DNA of 64,000 bases from Bathymodiolus brooksi. Taxonomy: Eukaryota > Mollusca > Bivalvia > Mytilida > Modiolidae. The stretch is from the NCBI GenBank assembly GCA_963680875.1, contig OY804575.1, positions 104,959,505-105,023,504 of the forward strand. The letters are read 5' to 3'. Both the position numbers and the translations under genes were made by a program. Of the stretch, positions 21,458 to 33,254 are shown piece after piece. Below the pieces are notes generated by a model. The model was not told where the DNA came from. It made no database searches and worked only from the letters and a program-made list of their open reading frames with translations. The stretch's first letter is position 1, and every line of letters starts with the position of its first letter.

Positions 21458-22440
21458 CAAATTCAAATCAAGTTTATTCACAAGCTGTATATGAACAATA
21501 TCTGAGTGGATTTACAACTACCTATGCAATCTGTGCATACCACCACTAACGTTGTGAGTTCAAATACCGCTCAGGGGAGGTGTACTCGATACAACATTAT
21601 GTGTCGGTGGTTTTCTCCGGTTTCCTCCACCAATAAAACTGACCGCCAGGATATAACTGAAATAGTGCTGAAAGTGGCGTTTAAACATTATAACCTTAAC
21701 CATGACCTCTGAGTCGATTTCGAAAATAATAATTTTTCAACAAGAAGTTTAGGAGTTGTGTCCCTTTTCTATGTGTAAAGTTATTGATCTCGCATTACCA
21801 AAACAGTTCCTCAAACGATTCAAACAAATTTGTTCACAAGTTATATATGGACACCATTTCAGTTGATTTCGAAAACCATAATTTTTCAACAAGAAATTTA
21901 TGATTGCAGATGTAAAAAGTGAACATTCTTGTTATATGAAAAGCACTAGCAAATAGATTCAACAGATCCAAATTAAATTCATACTCGTACAATATATGGA
22001 CAAGATCTGATTCAAACTTTTATACCAAAGCTATATATGGGCAATGTCTCAGTGGAGTTCGGAAACGATAAATGTTTCGTCGAGAATTGTAAGATTTTAT
22101 ATCCCTCGAAATTGTTGAAAAGTTTGAAAATGTTCTTGTTAAATATAGATAATTAGTAAAATAGGACATCAACAGATTCAAATCTAATTTATATACAAGC
22201 TGTATATGAATAATGTCTACAACTTTTCGTCAAGACATTTAGGAGTTATTTTCTTAATTATGTAAATTTGTATATGATAAAAATTGTGAAAATGTCTCTG
22301 CTTCACATAGTGACCCAAAGAGATATAGTTCCTACACAGATAATGAGATCGTTCCTACATGTAGACAAACCAAATTAATACACAAACTATGTATGAACAA
22401 TATGTGAATCGAGTTTAAAAACCATAATTATTGTCATAAA
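21458..22440. repeat. degenerate tandem repeat, roughly 180-200 bp period
   Basis: Four to five diverged units recur. Each has an ATTCAAATCNAATTTATNCAC-type phrase, CAAGCTGTATATGAACAATN, GTGGATTTCGAAAACC-like and TTTTTCAACAAGAAATTTA blocks. A SINE is inserted in the first unit (21514-21708). Confidence 0.75.
21514..21708 (+). mobile_element. SINE type A inside tandem DNA, with target duplication
   Basis: tRNA-like head with CACTAACGTTGTGAGTTCAA (B-box region), a GGTGGTTTTCTCCGG body and AACTGAAATAGTGCTGAAAG before the end. TCTGAGTGGATTT (21501-21513) and TCTGAGTCGATTT (21709-21721) form a 13-bp target-site duplication with one mismatch. The target is a unit of the surrounding degenerate array, so the array is older than the SINE. 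Confidence 0.88.
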
Positions 22441-22449
22441 GAACTTTAA

Positions 22450-24040
22450 TATTATAAGACAACTTGGCTAGTGCATCTCTGGTGATTTTTTGTTATATGT
22501 TCTCGAAATATTCATGATTTGATGTCTAGATATAATGGGTTGTCATGTGTGCATGCAATCGGCTGTCAACCATATTTTAAATAAATAATGAATGGATATT
22601 TAATATTTCAAACATTACAGTTTTTTTTTACATTACACTCTATGCAATAACGCTGCAGATGATAAATCAATGAATTTTCATTAATAACAGATAATAAAAT
22701 TTCTATAAATTGCAGACAAATCCATTAATTGCTGGTATTTCTTTGGTAAATATTGAATCTAAATTAGTCAAAAGCATTTACGTGTATTTAGGGAACCATA
22801 CCTAAAGAAACTTAAATTATATATTTGTCTTGCAATTCATTAAGATTTTCTCAGGAATACGATGTAAATAGTCGACCAATTAATGTGGTAATGGTCTGAC
22901 GACTGTTATTATGTTGTTATATGGTGGATACAAATACAAACAATTCATCACGTATTACACCGGAAGCTCAGGAAAGCCACGTCGTTGCTGTATATACAAG
23001 CATTGCTAATAAAGGACGAAATCCTTTTAATTGTAGGCTGTACGATTTTTCCTCCTATGTATCTATTCATAGCCAAATATCTTTTCACCGGAAGTTTTAA
23101 AAATAGATCAATTGTTATTTAGAAGCGCAAAAAAATATATATTTCAATGAAAAATTCCCATTTCTTTAATTATTTACTCTATGCAAAATCGAAATAAACT
23201 TGAAATAAAATTCTAATTAAAAAACTCTTTCTTCGAGATTCTCGGCGGAAGAGCGGCATAGGTAAAATGAACGGAACAGCCATATGTCAAAGAGAGATAA
23301 CTCCAGTCAAATAATTTAAAAAAAAATTAAAAAGTACTTGAAAAAAAAAATACATTCCTTTCTCACGCCTCCCTCTTAAAATTATAAGACTTCGTCCTTC
23401 AAACAGGCTGTGCCTGTCTCATATTAGCGTTTGCTCTTTCCGGATGACACCGTTAAAAACAATACATAAGACTGGTGTTTTTTTGTTTTTTTTTTCATTT
23501 TTAATATGAAACCGGCACGGCCTTGAATGCTCGCGCATCTGAAAATTATCTGGCAATTTCATCAAAAAGTGTCGAGATTTTTTGGGCCGAGATATATTAG
23601 GGACGACGTTTTTTAGGGCCGAATCTAGTCTCATTCAATCGAGCTGTCGTTCCTTTATTCGAGTCATCGTTCCTTACGAAATCTCAAAAGTTAACTTCCG
23701 TGTAGAAACAAAAATTCTTGTCAGTATGTCAGAAGAGATTTAATAAATAAAAAAATATCAATATAAGTAAAACAAGCTAGCAAAATGACTTTTATTACAT
23801 ATGGGTTCCGGGTTTCAGTGGTATCGGACGTACGAGAGAGGGTACGAGACTTCAGGATCACATTTGCGCTTTATGTTAAGAAGATCTTCATTAGTTGAGT
23901 GTGTTAGTGTGTTACCCGGAAACCGGTGTTTACAAAACGTAGAATTTTTTTTTCTTCGACAATATGTTCAACCATGTTTGTTAAAAAATCCTAAGTACAC
24001 ATTTTATACCATAAAGAGCTCGCTTAAGCTCGCATATTAA
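22450..24040. other. no gene seen
   Basis: AT-rich DNA. The 71-codon minus frame at 23419-23634 and the plus frame at 23801-24040 have no recognisable domain. I cannot exclude an exon here but nothing supports one. Confidence 0.5.
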
Positions 24041-24044
24041 TTAC

Positions 24045-24620
24045 AACAGAACATATCGGCTACAAACATTGGCGTTTCGGTACCTTATGTAATGTTTCTT
24101 GTGTAGGGCTCCAATAGACACTTGAATTATTTGGCTTTCCCTACAAACATTGACGTTTCGGTACCCTATGTAATGTTTCTTGTGTAGTGCTCCAATAGAC
24201 ACTTGAATTATTTGGCTTTCCCTACAAACATTGACGTTTCGGTACCCTATGTAATGTTTCTTGTGTAGTGCTCCAAGAGACACTTAAATTATTTGGCTTT
24301 CCCTACAAACATTGACGTTTCGGTACCTTATGTAATGTTTCTTGTGTAGTGCTCCAAGAGACACTTAAATTATTTGGCTTTCCCTACAAACATTGACGTT
24401 TCGGTACCCTATGTAATGTTTCTTGTGTAGTGCTCCAAGAGACACTTAAATTATTTGGCTTTCCCTACAAACATTGACGTTTCGGTACCTTATGTAATGT
24501 TTCTTGTGTAGTGCTCCAATAGACACTTAAATTATTTGGCTTTCCCTACAAACATTGACGTTTCGGTACCCTATGTAATGTTTCTTGTGTTGTGCTCCAA
24601 TAGACACTTAAATTATGTGG
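24045..24620. repeat. 81-bp tandem array, 7 units
   Basis: TTTCGGTACC recurs at 24075, 24156, 24237, 24318, 24399, 24480 and 24561, a constant 81-bp period. Each unit ends with AATTATTTGGCTTTCC, the start of the HH family M2 module, and the last unit runs directly into an M2 copy. Because 81 is divisible by three, a minus-strand frame of 27-residue repeats stays open (24041-24283); this is not evidence for a protein. Confidence 0.95.
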
Positions 24621-24711
24621 CTTTCCAATCTTTTAATATTTAGCGTCCCTGATGAAGGTTATTCCATAAACGCGTCATGCGCACTGGATTATATATTTAC
24701 GTTTTTATTAA
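24610..24711 (+). mobile_element. HH family M2 module at the end of the 81-bp array
   Basis: AATTATGTGGCTTTCC, TAGCGTCCCTGATGAAGG, TTATTCCATAAACGCGTCAT and GCGCACTGGATTATA, ending at TTTACGTTTTTATTA. The hammerhead-like core reads CTGATGA, 11 bases, TAAAC (first G lost). Confidence 0.8.
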
Positions 24712-25205
24712 GGTGTTCATAAATCTCCCTCTATAGTAAAAGGAGTACTTTAGCTTTTGTAAAAAGAATATTAAAAGCGAGAAGGAGTAAATAAATAGGG
24801 CAATGTTTAATTACACTGTGGGTATATGTAGAATATCATTGTTACAAAGTATGAAACTGAGAATTTGTAAATATACCGTCTAAGCTTGCTTATTCGATTA
24901 GTATACATATTCATGAGGTTGTATTTTGCTCTGCATCCAATCGAAACCATTATCAGGAAAGTCACATGGTGTTTAAATGAAATTACTTACTATTTTCACC
25001 TCTATATTCCATATTTGTTTTTCGCAATGTAATAAATGTTGTAGAATTCGCCTGGATATGCAAAATCTGCTTTTATGTCGTCATCGTTATCACAGACCAC
25101 TCACTTGTCGTTAGAGTTTGTGACATTTGGACAATAAAATGTTCAGAGATATACTAAGTAACCTATATAGAATAAATCGCACCTCATGATGTATGTATTT
25201 GTCAG
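24712..25205. other. no gene seen
   Basis: No frame or assignable repeat. Confidence 0.55.
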
Positions 25206-25210
25206 GAATT

Positions 25211-25233
25211 CCCTCCCCCCCCCCCCCCCCACC
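25211..25233. repeat. poly-C tract
   Basis: A run of C interrupted only near its start; the true length is likely uncertain in the assembly. Confidence 0.9.
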
Positions 25234-25251
25234 ACTAAATCATGAACATGA

Positions 25252-25605
25252 ACAAGTGATTGTTGCTTAACGCCAAAGTGAGCCATTTTTCCCCAGATAT
25301 CTCGTGGTAAGAACAAATTATATTATGTTTTAATGAGATGAAGACAATTCCTGTTTTGTATTAAGCCAACATTTTTAGTTTTTCTGGCGCACTGAAACGA
25401 CAGTCAACATTTAGAAATAATACTCCACCAGTCGGACACATTGTCCTTACTCCGAGTCAACCAGTCTTTGCTATTATCCCTTTATGCTTCGAAGGGGAAG
25501 CAAATACCAAGTTTTGTTAGTCTGGTTTGACCCGACCGGGGATCGAACCCACGATCCTCTACACGCTAACCATTAAACACCACCGAAAGCGGAGGCGGTT
25601 TAATA
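25252..25605 (-). mobile_element. SINE type C
   Basis: On the minus strand the head is tRNA-like: GGTGTTTAATGGTTAGCGTG (A-box region) and GTGGGTTCGATCCCC (B-box). The body has GGAGTAAGGACAATGTGTCC, and the tail is TTTGGCGTTAAGCAACAATC. A second copy in the same orientation lies at 53955-54305. The plus-strand frame starting at 25527 is spurious. Confidence 0.8.
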
Positions 25606-26009
25606 AACATGAGGTAGATATTCATTACTTAATAAAAGGAATTGTACTAAAATATAACTGCTATGTTCATTTCTTAAATGAACTTGAAAGGTGTCCTATT
25701 AACAGATGTAATTGGTTTTATTTTGTTAGAAATCAATTGTATACTATCTGCGTGGGTGGTATATTGCGATGTAATCAAAGTAATATTGCAATTTCAACGA
25801 TTAATGCCATTTTCGCTGTTATTAAAGCAGATGTTTGCTGACAATGCACAACTTTGCTTAATTATTTACTTTACGAATTATTATGTAAAATGTTTTAATT
25901 ATCTATTATACATGTATATTACATACAACTGATACTTAGAATTGTAAATATTCCAAAAAAGCTTTTAAGATGTGTGTAACGAATATGAAAATAAATAATC
26001 ACAATTTCG

Positions 26010-26500
26010 CTGTTGAACCGCATCGGCGGTGTAATGATTAGAGTACTCGTCATGAGTATGGTCAATCACGCTCGGTTCAAACAAGACTATAAAACTGGGG
26101 TAAGAAGAGTTTGAAAATACCAAGAGGTTAATCAGAAGCCGTAAATCGCAGGACAGACAAAACAATAGCCAAGAGAAAAAGGACAAACAATTACAATGTA
26201 TGTACAAAACACTACAGAAAACTCAATATCGAGTAATTGATGATTCTTCGCTAAGCTCACAGAATTAAGTAATAAAAACAAAGACTGGTTGGATCGAAAT
26301 CAGGATATTCTGTCTGTCCCAGTGGAGCGACATGTCTATCTGCGGAGTGTTATTTCAGTGGGCTACACTATAAAACTTAAGGATGCTGGTCTAGTATAAA
26401 ACAGACATCATCATCATCTCATAGAATGCAACTTGTTCTGACCCCAACAAAGCTGAAATATTGATCATGTGGTGTTAATCAACAATCACTCATTCACTGA
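26010..26500 (+). mobile_element. SINE type D split by an RT-3' insertion
   Basis: Head at 26010-26100: GCGGTGTAATGATTAGAGTA (A-box region) and CGCTCGGTTCAAAC (B-box). The body resumes at about 26270 and ends with AAAGCTGAAATATTGATCAT, GTGGTGTTAATCAACAATC. The intervening 26101-26240 is a minus-strand RT-3' copy, so the SINE was present first. Confidence 0.65.
26101..26240 (-). mobile_element. RT-3' family copy nested in a SINE
   Basis: Reverse-orientation 3' end: AAGAGTTTGAAAATACCAAG, GGACAGACAAAACAATAGCC, AAAACACTACAGAAAACTCA. Truncated before the GGGGTTCGTG block. The 80-codon minus frame over it is the repeat. Confidence 0.75.
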
Positions 26501-28330
26501 CACTGAGGCCAACATATTTTTATGTGTTACTTCTGATTTCTTTTTAAGCAAAGATGATTAAGAAGACGAAATGCATTGTATTTCAAAAAGTCTTGTTTTC
26601 CATATTTAGAGAAAATATTTTTTAATAACACTTATTACAGGGGAAAACATCATTGTGTGATAATAATAAAGAGTTCTTATAATATTATTTACTTACGTAA
26701 TCTTGGAAAGTTTAATCTCAAAGCTTAATAATTGCTATAAAAAAAATTTAAAAAAAATCAATCTTCCAAGATTAATATTAAACATGGTGGCTTCATTTTA
26801 CCAATAGTAAATTTCCTTTCATGAGTAGCAACATTATTTCCTCCCGTGTTTATCAGGTGTTTGTATTCCAACTAATATGCTATTTCAGAGACTGTTCGTC
26901 ATATGGCGATTTTATTTAACAGGGGTTACTCCTACCCACGAAAGATAACTTAACTCATCACTCTAGAAAGTATATGATCGACAGTATGACTTGATTGATC
27001 TAGATGAAACTCCAGTGCCTTGATTAGCTGTAGACATGTTTTTTCATGATCTTGAAATGTTCGGTTCCTTAACTGACATTTGAGAATTATTTGAATCTCC
27101 AGTACAATGCATCAGGAATTCTAAGAATGGTATACTGCATCATAAGAATTACTTTTCCCCTTTTCTCACGTCTGTTCATAAGAGCGAGTTTGCCTATCCC
27201 TTGGATAAAGTAGTAAGTTAATGTAGGTGAAAGATGTTTGTTTATCTTACTCAGTCTCCTAGGTAAGACAAGCTACACAACGTTTTCTCGCAAAATTGTT
27301 TTCCATTACTGAAGTAAATTGTCGATTTATCGATATAGATCTGTGTCTTGGCAGTATTTTCAATGTATTTCATAATAAAAAAATATATAGACCGTATCCT
27401 TATATGCTACTACAACAACAATAAATACCTATAAACATTTATCTGACCCTCACTTCGGATTTTCAGGAACTAGTTTTCTTAGAATTTGGTCAAAGGGAAG
27501 CGGAGTCAAACACGGTGAAAGGTGCAAGGTCGTAAAATCTGATACACCCTCGGATATGATTTAAATTTTTACCCGCTGGTGTCTTGCCGAGTCAGATTTT
27601 ATGACCTTACACCTTTCCCTTTTGATTGGACACGCACACCATCGGACAGTTCTTGTGGAAGGTTGTATCCTATATGAAAAAATATGTCATATATACCGAG
27701 TTCACCTTTTTAAGGGGGAGGGGGTAGTAGTTTTGGCGAGTACTTGACTGTTATAGTTATAAAAACAAAGAATGATTCAATGGCAACACACATATGTACA
27801 TAATCTATAAGAATAAATTAAGTTATTTCCTCCCATGCTCATCTAAGTGAAATTGAGTAATTTATGAAATGTGGTTAAATACCATAGGGGACAAACGAAC
27901 CTTGATTCAATCTTAAAATCGGCAATTTAATTTTCGGAAAATTACATGAAGAGCCAATTTAATACCATAAACAGCCGTGAGAAGATTATGATAGATGCTC
28001 GTTTTCTTAGATCTCATTAGCCTTGTGTAATTTACGATGCATTTTAAAAAGGGGGAAACAATCTAAGTATAAAATCGAAAAATATTATTTTGTATTTTAA
28101 CATAGCTCCCTTTTTACGGTGCTGATGCAACATAAAATTTTAACATGAATTCAATATAGATCATTTATCAACCTTATATTTATTATTTACATCAGCAATG
28201 ACGCATTATATGCTAATAAAAATTTAAGCATATTACCGATCCTTTTTAATCACAAAAACTAATATTTTTCAACATTTGAATTTTGTGAAGAATGTCACGC
28301 ACGCTACTTCCGTCTTACAAATCATTATAA
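26501..28330. other. no gene seen
   Basis: No coding frame. An imperfect inverted repeat with AATCTTGGAA / TTCCAAGATT arms lies at about 26698-26773, and another small one (TCTGACTCGGCAAGAC-like) near 27530-27610. Confidence 0.55.
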
Positions 28331-28336
28331 CACTCC

Positions 28337-28372
28337 TACTAAAAACGTAGATATAAAATCCAGTGCGCACGA
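28337..28372 (-). mobile_element. HH family M2 end fragment
   Basis: CTACTAAAAACGTAGATATA followed by CCAGTGCGCACGACA matches the M2 3' end in reverse. It stops at the ribozyme-like core. Confidence 0.6.
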
Positions 28373-28980
28373 CAATAGCAACAAATTGTTACGAGTTTGC
28401 TACACGACAACATTTTCTGACCCTACACATTGTATCATCTTTTACCTGACCTGACAATGCGAATCATATGTTCAACCACATTACCATCCCAGTACCAACC
28501 ATTTACCTGTGTCAATCAAATATTCTTCAGCCCACATTTTCTTCTTACTACCACCTTTATTCCCGTGTCAATCAAATATTCTTTAGCCCACTTTCCCATT
28601 CCAGCATCATTTATTATACCTAAATTATACAAAACATTATCTAAGATTGCAAAAATAAAAAAGCAATTATGTCCCCATGCTATTATTGCACCTGGAAGTG
28701 GAGTTTGAATTTATATTGTAAACACATTCCTTATATTCAAACATATTTTCTGTTATTGTAGACAATAAAACTATTTTCCGACGTATTGGGTTTGTTGATA
28801 GTAGATTTGTTACCTAAATAATACTAAAACATTCTCTAAGATTGGGAAAATGAAACAAATATGTTCTGTTTTTACCTGAAAGTAAAGTTTAGATTTAAAT
28901 TCCAAGTGCACTTCTAATATTCATGCAGTTGGTCAAACATATCGTCTGTTATTGTATAAACTGTTTCTCCATAAATTTAA
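28373..28980. other. no gene seen
   Basis: The 92-codon frame at 28430-28708 is proline/serine/threonine-rich without a domain; I do not support it as a gene. Confidence 0.5.
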
Positions 28981-28984
28981 CTAA

Positions 28985-29165
28985 ACTCCAAGCCAGGAAA
29001 ATTAGCATTCATGTATATGTGTGTTAGTGGTCATGTATATGTGTGTTAGGGGTCATGAAAATGTGTGTTAGTGGTATCGATTTTGCTTCTGTTTCTGTGC
29101 TCTTTGGGTTGGATTTTGGAACTGTTTCGACAGAATGTTAATATTTGTTTTTCGTTTCATTATAG
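28985..29165 (+). repeat. dispersed repeat R4 with a small internal duplication
   Basis: Shares AAGCCAGGAAAATTAGCATT and GTGTTAGTGGTATCGATTTT with the other R4 copies. The ATGTGTGTTAGNGGTCATG piece is present about three times in tandem. Confidence 0.7.
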
Positions 29166-29339
29166 TATGGACTTCCTTAGATGACAGAGTACTTCTAAGT
29201 GTTTTCTATAAACTATCACCTTTTTTTTTGGCGGGGGTAAAAATACCAAGCCCTTTCATTCATATGAGTGGAAGCAGGTAAAACATAGGGTTCAAAGGTT
29301 ACAACGTCTCAACAATATTTAATCTTAAACAAGAGGCTA

Positions 29340-29680
29340 CCATTAACTAGTATCGCTCACCTTATAAAGAAGATTTATTAAATTCCATAGATAGAACAAG
29401 GGATGGATTCAAACAGGTAGGGACATGATCGTATGGTAGATGGATTTACAACTACCTTTGTAATCAGTGTCTATCACCACTAACGTTGTGAGTTCCAATC
29501 CCACTCATGGCGATGTACACTCAATACAACATTATATGACAATGTTTGTCAGTAACTTGCAGCAGGTCGGTGGTTTTCTCCGGGTACTACGGTTTCCTCC
29601 ACCAATAAAACTGACAGTGAAGATATAACTGAAATATTGTTTACCGTGGTGTTAAACACCATAAACCTAACTCTCTAAAC
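29340..29680 (+). mobile_element. SINE type A, most complete copy
   Basis: An upstream block (CTAGTATCGCTCACCTTATA ... TTAAATTCCATAGA) is shared with 32805-32905, so the repeat starts before the tRNA-like part. Then GTATGGTAGATGGATTTACA, CACTAACGTTGTGAGTTCCA (B-box region), the GGTGGTTTTCTCCGGGTAC body, AACTGAAATATTGTTTACCG and GTGTTAAACACCATAAAC. Confidence 0.85.
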
Positions 29681-29759
29681 AATTCTAATAATTTACTTCA
29701 GTCTTTAACATATCAATCATTTAAAGTTTAAAATTATTGAAACACATTAACCCAACCCC

Positions 29760-29975
29760 CTAACACGTAGATATTTAAATTAGTGCACAAACGATTGGAA
29801 AGCCAAATAATTTAAAAGTCTTTGGATACAAGGAAACCAAATGACATATTCAGGGTAACCAACATCAGCTAAGACCACATATGTCTTAGGGATAAAAAGC
29901 CAATTGATAGTTGATAGTTATAAAGGTAGATTTAGTGTGTACATGGCGCGTTTCTGGAATAACTCATATTAAATA
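29760..29975 (-). mobile_element. HH family, two decayed M2 pieces
   Basis: At 29763-29815 CACGTAGATATTTAAATTAG, then GATTGGAAAGCCAAATAATT: M2 with the ribozyme-like core deleted. At about 29923-29970 AGGTAGATTTAGTGTGTACA then GGCGCGTTTCTGGAATAACT: M2 with the core partly kept. Confidence 0.55.
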
Positions 29976-30214
29976 TGTTCTTTCGCGCTGATACCGGTAT
30001 ATTGGCTTCATCTGTGTACTACCACAAGTCTTATTTTATATTTAAAAAATACGGATGCTGCAATACACAATTAGTGAAATAACGACATAAATGACAGTCT
30101 ATTAATGATTTGAAGAAAATGAAGCAGTGGCACATTTCACACATTAACAAATCATGTCTCTTTTGAAATATACATCACAGAGTAAACTGTTTCCAGTTTA
30201 ACAGAGAGAACATT

Positions 30215-32535
30215 ATTTAAAAAAAAAAAAAAAAAATTTTTATTAGAAAGCGGAAAATTTAAGTTTTCTCGAAAACAATACATTTTTTTAAAGCACAGTA
30301 AACGAGAGTTTTGTGCAGAATTTTACTACCATTTTTAAAATATGCATTTCATCTAACCATAACCTTTCATTATTGCTGCACTCATCTGAAATTTGACATT
30401 TTCCCCGATTTTTACCGCCAAAATAGAGGTGGGAGTAAACTAACTCAGAGGTAGCAGCCAGGTAATTCTTACCTTGATAGAGACAGAGACACGTGTACAG
30501 GCATATTTTGACATTCCATTTTTAAACTTTAAAATCTTTCTAAAAGTTCACATACAATTTTTCATAAACCTGTTTTTTGTCATCTTAACATATATAAACA
30601 TCGCAAGAATGGGTAAAACGAAGGACTTGTCAAAAGATTGTAAAAACATTGTGTTAAATCTATTCAAGTTTTTTCAGCTTGAGAAGGTCAGGGGAAGACC
30701 ACTTTATTCCCCAGATAATTTGATTAAAAGAACATGCAAGGCTGCTGGCATATCTTACAGTTCTGTGAATAGAGTTGTAAACGGTAAAATCCTCCTGAAT
30801 CCAACAGACTGAAAGAAAGAAAGAAAACTATTGATGATTTTGACCGTTGCGTTATTAAACGGACCGTTCATAGCATGTACAATAGGAAAATTGTCCCAAC
30901 AGTCTCAAAAATTAAGAAAGAAATTGAAGATACAATTAAAATCTCGAAATCAACGCTTTCTTTAACTTTATTAGGTCTTGGTTATAAGTACAAAAAATCC
31001 GGCGATAATAGAAGGCTTTTATATGATCAGAGGTCAGTAATAAATGATTGGTGTAATTACCTCCGAAAAATCAGGAAGTTCCGAGAGGATGGGTATGAAA
31101 TATATTTGGATGAGACCTGGGTTAATCAGAATCATGCCACTGACTACATGTGGTTACCAGTTGATGGTTCTGGTGCCCCAAAGATCCCTTCAGGAAAAGG
31201 TAAAAGGTTGATAGTTTTGCACGCTGGTAATCATGAGGAGGGTTTGATTGATAGGTGTGATTTGGTTTTTCTTGCCAAAGCTAAAGATGGGGATTATCAC
31301 CAAGAAATGAACGGGCCCACCTTTCCAAACTGATTCGAAAATCAGCTTATGCCAGCATTAAAAAGCCCAAGTGTTATCGTTTTAGATAATACCAGTTATT
31401 ACAGCATCAAGACTGAAGAAACTGTTGTGCCAAACTTTAATCAGAGAAAAGCTGTCTTACAAGATTATTTTTCAAAACACAACATTCCTTTTCAGCCCCT
31501 TGAAACTCAAAAACAACTTTATGAAAAAATCAAATTTAAGAAACCCTTTTCCGTTTTTAAAACTGATAAAATTGCCAACCTACACGGTCACGAAGTTCTT
31601 AGAATCCCCGTTCGCCATTGCGTATTGAACCCCATAGAACTTATTTGGGCACAGGTTTAAGGTTTGTTGCAGAAAACAATACAACTTTTCGTTTGAAGGA
31701 TGTGAAAGAACTTGTTTATGGGGGGTTTGGCAGAATTACAAAGGAAGTTTGGGTGACGGCAGAAGACCATGTATTAAAAATAGAAAAGGAGTATGGGAAA
31801 GAGAATTGCATTGATAGGAGTGAGATTCCTCCAATAATAATTGATTTCGATGACGACGAGTCTAGCGACGAGGAAAGCTGAATCCAGTCCAACATGATTA
31901 CAGATTGTAAATGACATATTGTACATAGCGTTTTTACCTATAAAATTTTATTCATATCCAATAATTGTGTACTCTATGTCTAACTTCAGTGAATTTATTA
32001 GCAGAAAAGACCGTTCTTTTTCGATTATTTCAGAAAGATTGAAATAGCTTGGTCAAATTAAAAATCAGTAATTATGGAAATTTATGATTTCACGTTGTTT
32101 TCAAAATTTTCCAGGTAAATCTCAGGTAAGCCTGTGTATAAATGTCACGAAGTCAAATGCATTAACCATCAAGGGAACAATAGCCTTCTCCGGCACTTCG
32201 ACGAGAGACAATAGACCAGCTGCGGAACCACCGTCACCGTCGTTCCTATTGTTATATGGGATTACGTCGGCGGTGAGTTGGCTGTCACATTTAACGAGCA
32301 AACTTGGCCTATTTTGAAGAACTTAGCCTGAAATAAAAACCAAAATAACGCAAAAAATTGGTAATTTTTCAGATGAGCAGGGCCTTCAAAATAATTTCAA
32401 CCGTAAATATTTATACAATTCCAAAATGGTAGTAAAATTCCTGACAAAACTCTCGTTTGATGCGTTAAAAAAAAATCTACGGTTTACGAAATATTTAGAT
32501 TTTTCCGTTTTCTAATAAAATATTATTACTATAAT
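30215..32535 (+). mobile_element. Tc1/mariner-like DNA transposon with long diverged inverted repeats
   Basis: One transposase gene lies between inverted repeats of about 170 bases. The left one starts TTTTTATTAGAAAGCGG and has AACGAGAGTTTTGTGCAGAA and TTTTACTACCATTTTTAAAA. The right one carries the diverged complements (ATTCCAAAATGGTAGTAAAA, TTCCGTTTTCTAATAAAA). The right end is near ATTATTACTATA, compatible with a TA target. The left end runs into an A-run, so its edge is uncertain. A second, inverted 5' piece lies at 1-412. Confidence 0.82.
30609..31881 (+). pseudogene. IS630/Tc1/mariner-superfamily transposase, DD83E
   Basis: Start ATG at 30609 (MGKTKDLS), preferred to the upstream in-frame ATG at 30474 because the first copy of the element shares it and its leader. 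The N-terminus holds a helix-turn-helix-like segment (TCKAAGISYSSVNRVV). Catalytic residues: D at 31109 (YLDETW), D at 31385 (VIVLDN), E at 31637 (LNPIELIW), giving 83 residues between the second D and E. Conserved ATDYMWLP and GKGKRLIVLHAG lie between. The C-terminus is acidic (FDDDESSDEES). Lesions: a frameshift near 30812, an in-frame TGA at 31331-31333 replacing a probable tryptophan codon, and a one-base deletion near 31660. It would cut and join element ends at TA sites; this copy is dead. The long D-E gap resembles the DD82E group I recall from invertebrates. Confidence 0.85.
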
Positions 32536-32707
32536 AGAGTGATCTTTGAAACGTATTTATCATATTTTATATACTTGCAACAACAAATTTATTTAATCAG
32601 ATTTATATCTTGGAAAATGTAGTAATTCGTGCATGTTCAACCAGAGAAATATCGATTTTGTTTAGTTTGACTAATTCCTGTTAAATGACAATTGAGCAGT
32701 ATTTTCA

Positions 32708-33025
32708 TGGTTTTAGGTTTATGGTGTTAAACACCACTTTCAACAATGATTCAGCTATATCGTGGCGGTCAGTTTTATTGATGGAGGAAAACTAATTGAT
32801 CCCCGTCACTTTATCTAGCATCGCGCACCTTGTAAAGAAGATGTATTAAATTCCATAGACAGAAAAGGTGTAGAATTCAAACGTAAATAAGGGACCATTG
32901 TGGTCGTGATCGTATGGTAGTTGGTTTAATGCAATCAGTGTCTATCACCACTTTCGTAGTGAGTTCGAATTCCGCTCATGGCGAGGTGTACTCGATACAA
33001 CATTTAGTGGTCGTGTTTTCTAAAA
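32708..33025. mobile_element. two SINE type A pieces, head to head
   Basis: 32712-32792 is a SINE A tail in reverse orientation (GGTTTATGGTGTTAAACACC, GGCGGTCAGTTTTATTGATG). 32805-33020 is a SINE A head in forward orientation, with the upstream CTAGCATCGCGCACCTTGTA block and GAGTTCGAATTCCGCTCATG. An inversion or two insertions could produce this. Confidence 0.75.
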
Positions 33026-33254
33026 GATTATCGATATTCAAACGAGGATGAATCGTGCCCCCTTACTTGACTCATATCAGGGGACATGACAGACCATGGA
33101 AATGGTCTCTTATTGCGTGAATAATCTTTCAATTATGGATTAGTGGGGTCTTGCGTTATATTAATTAAAGCTTGGCCTATCAACCTATGGGTGGTTATCA
33201 AAATAGAACAGAACATCTGCGTCAAACACGTTGTCACGATATGTATCACCGGGA

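Noticed and set aside
24041..24283. Minus-strand frame with 27-residue perfect repeats
   Set aside because: Produced by the 81-bp array, which is a non-coding satellite that includes a transposon end.
28430..28708. 92-codon frame with a hydrophobic, proline-rich sequence
   Set aside because: No family, low-complexity AT-rich context and no splice-site or repeat support.
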